64,000 bases of DNA from Protonemura montana (Eukaryota > Arthropoda > Insecta > Plecoptera > Nemouridae), in contig OX387611.1 of NCBI GenBank assembly GCA_947568835.1, forward strand, positions 11,508,350-11,572,349, read 5' to 3'. A program made the translations under genes and the position numbers. Below are positions 33,401-45,400 of this stretch, one piece after another. Position 1 is the first letter of the stretch; every line of letters starts with the position of its first letter. The notes under the pieces are model-generated. The model worked only from the letters and a program-made list of their open reading frames with translations. It was not told where the DNA came from and made no database searches.

Positions 33401-36400
33401 AGCCACGGATATGAAGTCACCATTTGGTCCCACACTTCTCGTGCACCTCTCTTTGGCAAGACTGGTCGTTACGATCCTCCCCTTCAAATCTTCTGGAGAA
33501 CCACAAACCAACTCCGAGCGAAATTCGCGCAATTCGTACACGCCAAACATGTTGACCAAGAAATTACAGTTGCAAGTCCAAGGATTTTCGGTTATGTCAA
33601 TGGCAACTCTGTTGTCCATTTGTAGAAGTTCGTGTTCGAGTTTGTTCAGTTTGTTTCGCTTTAGATTCAGTCGCATGAGTTCGTTGAGTCTTGAAATATC
33701 TGCCAAATTCGCGAAAGTTTCCACTGCGTTTGATTCTAAATTCAAATACGTGATTGTATTTAAATTTGTGAAAAATTCTTGTGGAAGTATCCTCAATAAA
33801 CAGTTGCTGAGGTCGAGTTTCTTTAAGGTAACGAAATTGAACCCTTGGGACATAACAAAAAACGGATTGTCATTTAAATAAAGCTCGTTAAGAGTTTGTC
33901 CGATTGGGTTAAATACGCTGGACCGAATAGTTGACAGATTGTTATGTGACAGATCAAGGATTTTAAGATCTGTCAAAAAATGAAACGCTCCGTCGTCAAT
34001 TTCATGGATATAATTGTGCGACACGTTCAAATCCATGAGTTTTAGTAAGCTATCGTCGTGAAATGCATTGTCGTTTAAAATTTCTATGCCATTGCCGGAC
34101 ATGTCCAAGATTCGCAGGTCAAGATCGCCATTTTGTTGAAACGCATCGTAGAGGTTGGAACACTTGGCCTTCGTTAGTGGCCCTAGTTCGGTGTCTTCAC
34201 ATTCACAATCAACTGGGCATTGAGCAGAAATTGCTAACGGCCCAAACATAACCAAAAAAAGAAACAATTTTAACGCTGGCATAACGTACACGATAAGAGT
34301 ACTGTAGCACACTGAAGGTTGATAAGCAGCAAAATGCATTGAAGTAGGCAGGCTTGATAAAAATGTTGAATGATCGAACTTATCTATGTAGTTTAAAATG
34401 TGTTTTAAAATATTTACCGGGCCCTTGAGATGTGATTGATTACACGCGCAAATAATAAACCCAAAGTAAATGCCGCCTTTGATACTTTTATTCAGTTTTT
34501 GAGGATTATAGTTCAGGAGTTTTAGGGTCAAGGTTATACAAAAAAAGTTTCCAGCTGAATTTTGTAGGAAATGTTTACAACATCCCTGAATCTCCCCGAA
34601 TATTGTCATATAAGTTAATAAAAAAAAACCTCGGCGTAATTTTTTTTGACCCCTACCTAATGGTGAATTAGGGGTAAGGGCTGATTTCTTTTTCACTGCT
34701 ATCTAGCAGTGTTGTAGTGACTCAGCCTCGGTGCAACTTTCACGTGTTCGACTGGGCATGTGACTCAGCCCCAGTGCAACTTTCACGTGTTCGACTGGGC
34801 ATGTGACTCTGTCCCAGTGCAACTTTCACGTGTTCGACTGGGCATGTGACTCTGCCCCGGTGCAACTTTCACGTGTTCGACTGGGCATGTGACTCTGTCC
34901 CAGTGCAACTTTCACGTGTTCGACTGGGCATGTGACTGTGCCCCAGTGCAACTTTCACGAGTTCGACTGGGCATGTGACTCTGTCCCAGTGCAACTTTCA
35001 CGTGTTTGACTGGGCACGTGACTCAGCCTCGGTGCAACTTTCACGTGTTCGACTGGGCATGTGACTCTGCCCCAGTGCAACTTTCACGTGTTCGACTGGG
35101 CATGTGACTCTGTCCTAGTGTAACTTTCACGTGTTCGACTGGGCATGTGACTCTGCCCCAGTGCAACATTCACGTGTTCAACTGGGCATGTGACTCTGTC
35201 CTAGTGTAACTTTCACGTGTTCGACTGGGCATGTGACTCTGTCCCAGTGCAACTTTCACGTGTTCGACTGGGCATGTGACTCTGTCCCAGTGCAAATTTC
35301 ACGTGTTCGACTGGGCATGTGACTCTGTCCCAGTGCAACTTTCACGTGTTCGACTGTACATGTGACTCTGCCCCAGTGCAACTTTCACGTGTTTGACTGG
35401 GCATGTAACTCTGCCCCAGTGCAACTTTCACGTGTTCGACTGGGCATGTGACTCTGTCCCAGTGCAACTTTCACGTGTTCGACTGGGCATGTGACTCTGC
35501 CCCAGTGCAACTTTCACGTGTTCGACTGGGCATGTGACTCTGTCCCAGTGCAACTTTCACGTGTTCTACTGGGCATGTGACTCTGTCCCAGTGCAACTTT
35601 CACGTGTTCGACTGGGAATGTGACTCTGTCCCAGTACAACTTTCACGTGTTCGACTGGGCATGTGACTCTGTCCCAGTGCAACTTTCACGTGTTCGACTG
35701 GGAATGTGACTCTGTCCCAGTGCAACTTTCACGTGTTCGACTGGGCATGTGACTCTGTCCAGTGCAACTTTCACGTGTTCGACTGGGCATGTGACTCTGT
35801 CCTAGTGTAACTTTCACGTGTTCGACTGGGCATGTGACTCTACCACAGTGCAACTTTCACGTGTTCGACTGGCAGAGTTGCTCGCTCTCTGGTCACTTCC
35901 GGTACACTTTTCCAATCCGACTGGGAGCGCTCTCGCTCGGAGCTGGTGCAAACCCGGTGGAGAGCATGACGTCATCGAGCAAGTTTCAAACCCGCCCTGG
36001 TGCAAGCCAGTCAAAAGAAGCAGAATATTTATTCAGCTGATCTCAAACCTGGATAGAGCATGGGATTCATAAGCCAATCAAAATTGAAGTAATTCAATCT
36101 ACTTTTGATAAAAGCTACGATGCCCTGATTCAGAGGTGTCCCTATAATAACGATGCTTATTTGACAGTTTTTTTTTAACTTATCTTCAACCAATTTTGAT
36201 AGTTAACGTGTATAAACTACGAAAACCACAAAACTACAGATGAAAATACTTTCGGGACCTTCGAGAAATCAAAATTATTAAGCTAACTGGTTTGACTACA
36301 AAGACTTTCCGTTGAGACTCTATCTAGGTTATTTCAGACAAATGGATTTAAAATATAGATTACAGAATTTTGCTCAAATTAAATTATAACCCTTTATAAG

Positions 36401-39400
36401 TCTTTAGACTCATTGCTACTTTATCTAAACTTAGCACTAATTTCGACAAAACCCAGTTCAAAAAGTGTTTGTCAAATTCTAACTTTTTTGCCAACCATTT
36501 CAGAGCACGAGCTCACCGTATGGAAACGGACTGCTTCCATGCTGTCGCTTTACACCCGGGACGAGCAAGAAGTCAACAAAGCTCTTAACACTCAAGTGAA
36601 AAAACTCCGTGCTATGAAGCGAGACAGCGAAATGTCAACTGTCACCACGTTGACGATGCAGTCGGAGGTCGTCAACCATCATGAGCACCCAAAAAGCACC
36701 AGCTTCGAGTACCGTACCATTCTGAAGGACATGCGGCAAAAGGTTAAAATTAATTGATTTTATAGATAATGCCTCGGTATTCGTTGATATTTAATGATCA
36801 TCTGATTTGATGACACGGTTTGGCGTGTGGAAACACCGGTTCTCGCGAGATAACAAGAGTTAAGCAACACTGCGCTGGGTCAGGTATTGGATGTGTGACC
36901 ATCATACGTTTGACCAGTTTTGTTTGAGAGAGAGGTTGAAGGGATGAAAGTTAAGCAACACTGCGCTGGGTCAGGTATTGGATGGGTGACCATCATACAC
37001 ATGACCAGTTCTGTTCGGGAGAGAGGTTAGAGGGATGAAAGTTAAGTAACACTGCGCTGCGACAGGTATTGGATGGGTGACCATCAAACAAATGACCAGT
37101 TCTGTTCGGGAGAGAGGTTGGAGGGATGAAAGTTAAGTAACACTACGCTGAGTCAGGTATTTGATGAGTGACCATTATACACATGACCAGTTCTGTTCGG
37201 GAGAGAGGTTGTAGGGATGAAAGTTAGTACTGCGACTTCACTCGCCTTGCTTATCAACCTCTCGACAGCATGGATTTGTGGAGGAATCCTGTTGTTCGCG
37301 TTGTACCGTCCTTCGAAAGGGACGTTAAGCCGGAAGTACCCTTAGCAATGTTTCCTCATATTTGTCGAAGGTTTAGGGCGCAAAAACCAGTGGTTGTGCA
37401 ATATTGAAAGGAAATTAAAATTTCTGTGTGCCACATAACGATGTTAAGACCGTCCCCGATTGTATTTGCTTAAAGGAATTAAAAGTGTTTTAGGATGAAA
37501 TCTTATTGAAATTGCAATGCGCGGGGTATTTTATTATTAACAACACTTTAACCGTCTCGAGAATTGATGCCCAAACGCGGACTCGAACCCCGATCTCCAC
37601 CTTTCGCGGGTGTTGCTCTGAACCATTGATCAATTTGGACACTGGCTTTATTGAGACGATTCTAGTGTATTTGATGAGAATGACAATTCTCCAAGGAGTT
37701 TGGGCATCAATTTTTGAGACGGTTATAGTGTTGTTAATAATAAAAATTGAAAGTGTTTACTTTTTATAAATCGTCAAATATTTGAAATTATGTAAGAAAA
37801 TAAAAATTTTGGTGGTACATTTGTTGATTTAAACCGTTTTTTTTTAAATAACGCCGATCAATTCTTCAGTGACATTTATTTCATACGTTGGTAGCAATAG
37901 GAAGGAAACGTCTGTAATCGTAATTTTGTTACGAAGCCAGTGTAACTCGAACTCATCCTAACGCCCTTACATTGTAACACTGGTTTAACACTTTTGTAAT
38001 GTTTGTGCACCTGCTTAGCGAGTTGTGTGCTCATAGCTTAAAGGTAACACTTGCGCCTTCGTACCGGCACCGCGTTTCCCCTCCTCCATTCTAAGCTAGA
38101 CTAGGTTCATCATCACCCACTTATTCACCGACGCCACTTAACAGTTCCACAGATACCGTTACCAATTTAGTGCATCGTTAAACATAAAACATTAATCTTC
38201 ATCCCCCAGTACCCGATCCGCGACAAGGTGCTGCTGATCAAATGCTGCATATCGGTGACGTTCGCCATAAGCTTCTTCATCATCGGCCACTCGGCGAAAG
38301 CCATCAACCTGTCACTGGGCACGGTTGCCTTTCTTGCCGCAATGCTCCTGATGATCCTTGCTGACAAGGAGGACTTGGATGGCGTCCTTGCCAGGGTAGA
38401 GTGGGCTACACTCGTCTTCTTTGCGGGGCTTTTCATTTTCATGGAGGTTAGTTGTCTTGTTCAATTTTAATTTAATATAAATTATAATATATTATAAGCA
38501 TGGAAAAAAATAAGTTCCTAATGCAGGGATGACATAGTATTGAATAAATATTTAAATATAGCTGGATATCAATTCAAAGTCGTTCGGAAACGTACAGATG
38601 ATGGTCTCTAGTAGCTCGTTGTCCATATGTCTTTGGGCCAGTTTTATAATATCCAGTTAGAGTGATAACTAAATTCTGATAAGTCCGTAACTGGCAACAT
38701 AACTTAACATAACATAACATTAACGTAACATAAAACAACTGGCTCTATGAGGGTTTGGTAGGATTTTTGTTTTTTGTGACTCACTACTTCAAAGATGTTA
38801 TTTACTTTTCCCGGCAGAGGCGCTACCAGACATTTTAGAGTGACGTGTGTTCCAACTGTAATATTTTTAAAACATTACAAATCATTCCCCTTATTTCCTT
38901 CCTTTCCCATATGATTATAATTTTTTGCATTACCAAGATCTTTCGTTTTCAGAGCTATTATAAGGATTAATAACAGGCCTTCATGTACTTACTCTATAAC
39001 TACTTCGAGATGGTGTTTATGAAAAGTATGAAACCCAACCTAACCTATAATGAAGAAGAGGAAACCGATTGCCGGCACATAGCCTACTTCTGTCGAAGAC
39101 CAAGGGGACTACCGGCTTAACGTCTCTTCCGAAGGACGGTACAACGCGAACAACAGGATTCCTTCACAAATCCATGCTGTCGAGAGGTTGATAAGCAAGG
39201 CGAGTGAAGTTGCTGTACTAACTTTCATCCCTTCAACCTCTCTCCCAAACAGAACTGGTCATGTGTATGATGGTCACTCATCCAATACCTGACTCAGCGC
39301 AGTGTTGCTTAACTTTCATCCCTCCAACCTCTCTCCCAAACAGAACTGGTCATGTGTATGATGGTCACTCATCCAATACCTGACCCAGCGCAGTGTTGCT

Positions 39401-42400
39401 TAACTTTCATCCCTCCAACCTCTCTCCCGAACAGAACTGGTCATGTGTATGATGGTCACTCATCCAATACCTGACCCAGCGCAGTGTTGCTTAACTTTCA
39501 TCCCTACAACCTCTCTCCCGAACAGAACTGGTCATTTGTTTGATGGTCACCCATCCAATACCTGTCGCAGCGCAGTGTTACTTAACTTTCATCCCTCTAA
39601 CCTCTCTCCCGAACAGAACTGGGCATGTGTATGATGGTCACCCATCCAATACCTGACCCAGCGCAGTGTTGCTTAACTTTCATCCCTTCAACCTCTCTCC
39701 CGAACAGAACTGGTCATGTGTATGATGGTCACTCATCCAATACCTGACCCAGCGCAGTGTTGCTTAGCTTTCATCCCTCCAACCTCTCTCCCGAACAGAA
39801 CTGGTCATGTGTATGATAGTCACTCATCCAATACCTGACCCAGCGCAGTGTTGCTTAACTTTCATTCCTTCAACCTCTCTCCCGAACAGAACTGGTCATG
39901 TGTATGATGGTCACTCATCCAATACCTGACCCAGCGCAGTGTTGCTTAGCTTTCATCCCTCCAACCTCTCTCCCGAACAGAACTGGTCATGTGTATGATG
40001 GTCACTCATCCAATACCTGACCCAGCGCAGTGTTGCTTAGCTTTCATGCCTCCAACCTCTCTCCCGAACAGAACTGGTCATGTGTATGATGGTCACTCAT
40101 CCAATACCTGACCCAGCGCAGTGTTGCTTAGCTTTCATCCCTCCAACCTCTCTCCCGAACAGAACTGGTCATGTGTATGATGGTCACCCATCCAATACCT
40201 GACCCAGCGCAGTGTTGCTTAACATTCATCCCATGTTTGTTCCAGTGTCTTCAGATTCTCGGTTTGATGGATTGGCTTGGTGGGCATATGGAGGCTGCCA
40301 TCCTCAGCGTGGGGAAAGATTACCGATTGCTTGTTGCCCTCATGCTGGTGTTGTGGGTGAGTGTACTTAAAACAATAATGAATGATAGGTACGATTGACA
40401 CACTTTTTTGCCACTGGATTCTCTAAATAACACAATGTTGTTTAAAAGACTGACTTATCAAGAGTGAAAACATGACTGTGCATGCAGCCTGCCAAGAACC
40501 CATTTTGTCCCATCGCATCCTGGATAGCGTGAACCCTGCCCCCATGTCCCATGTCTCGTGTCCCAGTCTTGCCTGGACCCTGCCTCCATGTCCCACGTCT
40601 CGTGTCCCAGCCTTGCCTGGAGGTCGTGGGGTATGAACCACACCATGGCTGTGCTTGCAGCGTGCCAAGAACCCACCCTGTCCCATCGCTACCTGCCTAA
40701 CGTGGACCCTGCCCCCATGTCCCATGTCTCGTGTCCCAGCCTTGCCTGGACCCTGCCCCCATGTCCCATGTCTCGTGTCCCAGCCTTGCCTGGACTCTGC
40801 CCCCATGTCCCATGTCTCGTGTCCCAGCCTTGCCTGGACCCTGCCACCATGTCCCATGTCTCGTGTCCCAGCCTTGCCTGGACCCTGCCCCCATGTCCCA
40901 CGTCTCGTGTCCCAGCCTTGCCTGGAGGTCGTGGAGTATGAACCACATCATAGCTGTGCTTGCAGCTTGCCAAGAACCCAACCAGTTCTATCTGTGTATA
41001 AGACACCAAAATTTCCTCTTACAGATGTCGGCGTGTTGTTCCGCTCTCATGGACAGCGTGCCTCTGATGTCGATGATGGTCAAAATTGCCGTCCGCCTGT
41101 CGCAGACTCCTGCTCTGCTCCTGCCTCTACAACCAATGGCTTGGGCGTTGGCGTTCGGCTGCTGCTATGGAGGTACATGATCCAATCTGTCTCTTTGATA
41201 CAATTTTAGCGTTTACGACTGAACTGGTGCATGACGTCATGCTCTCCACCGGGTTTGCATCAGATCAAGGGTGCACCAACCCAAACACGTGATCACCATG
41301 CTGTCAGTGCATTCATTTGTTTTCCGATTGCACCGTCCAAATTCTGATAGCAAGAAAAGAGCACCGGGAGTAACCCAAGAGCGAGCAACTCTGCCAGTCG
41401 AACACGTGAAAGTTGCACTGGGGCAGAGACATGCCCAGTCGAACACGTGAAAGTTGCACTGGGACAGAGTCACATGCCCAGTCGAACACGTGAAAGTTGC
41501 ACTGGGACAGAGTCACATGCCCAGTCGAACACGTGAAAGTTGCACTGGGACAGAGTCACATGCCCAGTCGAACACGTGAAAGTTGCACTGGGGCAGAGTC
41601 ACATGCCCAGTCGAACACATGAAAGTTGCACTGGGGCAGAGTCACATGCCCAGTCGAACACTTGAAAGTTGCACTGGGGCAGAGTCACATGCCCAGTCGA
41701 ACATGTGAAAGTTGCACTGGGGCAGAGTCACATGCCCAGTCGAACACGTGAAAGTTGCACTGGGGCAGAGTCACATGCCCAGTCGAACACGTGAAAGTTG
41801 CACCGAGGCTGAGTCACATGCCCAGTCCAACACGTGAAAGTTGCACCGGGGCAGAGTCACATGCCCAGTCGAACACGTGAAAGTTGCACTGGGACAGAGT
41901 CACATGCCCAGTCGAACACGTGAAAGTTTCACTGGGACAGAGTCACATGCCCAGTCAACCACGTGAAAGTTGCACTGGGGCAGAGTCACATGCCCAGTCG
42001 AACACGTGAAAGTTGCACTGGGGCAGAGTCACATGCCCAGTCGAACACGTGAAAGTTGCACTGGGACAGAGTCACATGCCCAGTCGAACACGTGAAAGTT
42101 GCACTGGGGCAGAGTCACATGCCCACTCGAACACGTGAAAGTTGCACTGGGACAGAGTCACATGCTCAGTCGAACACGTGAAAGTTGCACTGGGACAGAG
42201 TCACATGCCCAGTCGAACACGTGAAAGTTGCACTGGGGCAGAGTCACATGCCCAGTCGAACACGTGAAAGTTGCACTGGGGCAGAGTCACATGCCCAGTC
42301 GAACACATGAAAGTTGCACTGGGGCAGAGTCACATGCCCAGTCGATCACGTGGAAGTTGCACTGGGACAGAGTCACATGCCCAGTCGAACACGTGAAAGT

Positions 42401-45400
42401 TGCACTGGGACAGTCACATGTCCAGTCGAACACACGAAAGTTGCACTGGGATAGAGTCACATGCCCAGTCGAACACGTGAAAGTTGCACTGGGGCAGAGT
42501 CACATGCCCAGTCGAACACGTGAAAGTTGCACTGGGACAGAGTCACATGCCCAGTCGAACACGTGAAAGTTGCACTGGAGCAGAGTCACATGCCCAGTCA
42601 AACACGTGAAAGTTGCACTGAGGCAGAGTCACATGCCCAGTCGAACACGTGAAAGTTGAACTGGGGCAGAGTCACATGCCCAGTCGAACACGTGAAATTT
42701 GCACTGGGATAGAGTCACATGTCCAGTCGAACACACGAAAGTTGCACTGGGATAGAGTCACATTCCCAGTCGAACACGTGAAAGTTGCACTGGGGCAGAG
42801 TCACATGCCCAGTCGAACACGTGAAAGTTGAACTGGGACAGAGTCACATGTCCAGTTGAACACGTGAAAGTTGCACTGGGATAGAGTCACATTCCCAGTC
42901 TAACGCGCAGATCGGTCCAGTCAATACCTGGAGCGCATCGGGGCAGCCAACCGATTACTCCCTGTGGTGTTGCTGTTTATATAGCACTGGTCTAATAACT
43001 GGCTATTGATTAATGACAAGCTGATGATGAAGCTAGTCTGCAGGGAGCGCGACTACTAGCACGGTGCGATAACTTAAGTTACAACGCTTCTTGCCACTAC
43101 TAGATTACCCTTACTACCCAACTACCTGTCTAGATGGAGGTCCTGGATGGGTTACCTATCAATTCAGGTATTATTTCCGTTTGTATGTACTCGACGTACG
43201 CCTGGGTTTTTAGGCAATCCGCGTGGCATAACCGTAACATAAATTGCCTACCACTTCAGGCATTGTTCCTGTAGGTGACTTGGTATCATTATTATTATTT
43301 GTGGTGTTTAACGACGCACTGTTTTGACAACTGGCCCTGCGGCACTGGTCTAATGGCGTCGGTGAATGAGTGGATGATGATGAGGATGATGATGCACCTA
43401 ACCTAGCCGAGAAGGGAGGAGGGGAAACCCGGTGCCGGCACGTAGCCTACTCCTGTCGAAAAGCACCAAGGGGACCACCGGCTTCACGTCCCTTCCGAAG
43501 GACGGTACAACTCGAACAGCAGGATTCCTCCACAAATCCATGCTGTCGAGAGGTTGATAAGCAAGGCGAATGAAGTTGCTGTACTAACTTTCATCCCTCC
43601 AACCTCTCTCCCAAACAGATTGGTCATGTGTATAATGGTCACCCATTCAATACCTGACTCAGCGCAGTGTTGTTTAACTTCGGTGATCCAACGAGAACCG
43701 GTGTTTCCAACATGCCAAACCGTTCGGTGACTTGGTATCGTATTGATGGGTTGTTTTACACAATCTCCTCGGGTTCTTACTAATTGTTGTCGACTGTTTG
43801 TTACCTAGGGAATGGTACTCTGATTGCGTCTGCTGCCAACGTGGTGTGTACGGGGGTTGCTGAACAACACGGCTACAAGATCACAATGTGGCAGTTCTCA
43901 AAGTAGGTCACCGCTTTGCACTCTTGATCCTTAAAACTGGCGCAAGTCAAGACACTAAGAAGTTTTTTTTTACATTAGGTTTTTTAAGGTTAGTTTACGG
44001 ATTCTATTTAATGAATTTTGCCAAATAAAATGGTTAGAAAAGTTTTGAATTCTGGGTTTAAATTGCTACACGAAACTTTAATGTAAAGGAGCCTCGAAAA
44101 TTACTGACTGAACCAAACAAAATTTAAGCAGGCCAGAAATAAAGTTACCGTCATTTCGAATGCTAAACATTTTTTTGTTTGTTTTTTTTAGCTTAAACTT
44201 CTTGCAATTGAGGCGTACTTGTGCTCGATACATTTTAACCATCAGATTGATACAAAAGTATCAAATATCTGTGCAAGCTTTGTCTGTGATAGTCTTTGCC
44301 TCGTAAGGATGGAATATCTGTGCAAGCTTTATCTGTGCTAGTCTTTGCCTCATAAGGATGGAATATCTGTGCAAGCTGTATCTGTGTTAGTCTTTGCCTC
44401 ATAAGGATGGAATATCTGTGCAAGCTTTATCTGTGCTAGTCTTTGCCTCATAAGGATGGAATATCTGTGCAAGCTGTATCTGTGTTAGTCTTTGCCTCAT
44501 AAGGATGGAATATCTGTGCAAGCTTTATCTGTGATAGTCTTTGCCTCATAAGGATGGAATATCTGTGCAAGCTTTATCTGTGGTAGTCTTTGCCTCATAA
44601 GGATGGAATATCTGTGCAAGCTTTATCTGTGGTAGTCTTTGCCTCATAAGGATGGAATATCTGTGCAATCTTTATCCGTGGTAGTCTTTGCCCACAAGGA
44701 TGAAATATCTGTGCAAGCTTTATATGTAGTAGTCTTTGCCTCATAAGGATGGAATATCTGTGCAAGCTTTATCTGTGGTAGTCTTTGCCTCATAAGGATG
44801 GAATATCTGTGCAAGCTTTATCTGTGCTAGTCTTTGCCTCATAAGGATGGAATATCTGTGCAAGCTTTATCTGTGCTAGTCTTTGCTTCATAAGGATGGA
44901 ATATCTGTGCAAGCTTCATCTGTGGTAGTCTTTGCTCCATAAGGATGGAATATCTGTGCAAGCTTTATCTGTGGTAGTCTTTGCCTCATAAGGATGGAAT
45001 ATCTATGCAAGCTTTATCTGTGTTAGTCTTTGCCTCATAAGGATGGAATATCTGTGCAAGCTTTATCTGTGGTAGTCTTTGCCTCATAAGGATGGAATAT
45101 CTATGCAAGCTTTATCTGTGTTAGTCTTTGCCTCATAAGGATGGAATATCTGTGCAAGCTTTATCTGTGGTAGTCTTTGCCTCATAAGGATGGAATATCT
45201 GTGCAAGCTTTATCTGTGGCAGTCTTTGCCTCATAAGGATGGAATATCTATGCAAGCTTTATCTGTGCTAGTCTTTGCCTCACAAGGATGAAATATCTGT
45301 GCAAGCTTTATATGTAGTAGTCTTTGCCTCATAAGAATGGAATATCTGTGCAAGCTTTTGCCCCACATGGATACACCTGTGTAAGCTTTTGCACCAGTGT

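Noticed and set aside
33411-33881. 156-codon plus-strand ORF
   Set aside because: Antisense shadow of the LRR gene, with no domain of its own.
34283-34696. Upstream extension of the LRR ORF to a 471-residue protein
   Set aside because: The extra 138 codons look non-coding, and the Met at 34282 is followed directly by a good signal peptide.
35814-36072. Short ORFs at the end of array C
   Set aside because: They are composed of minisatellite and transposon terminal sequence without a recognised domain or splice context.
40423-41209. Overlapping ORFs of 90-184 codons on both strands
   Set aside because: They are by-products of a GC-rich 44 bp tandem repeat. The only supported exon there is P exon 16 (41025-41172), in a specific frame.
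42228-42831. ORFs with a repeated SHMPSRT motif
   Set aside because: Produced by the 43 bp array; three units give one frame cycle.
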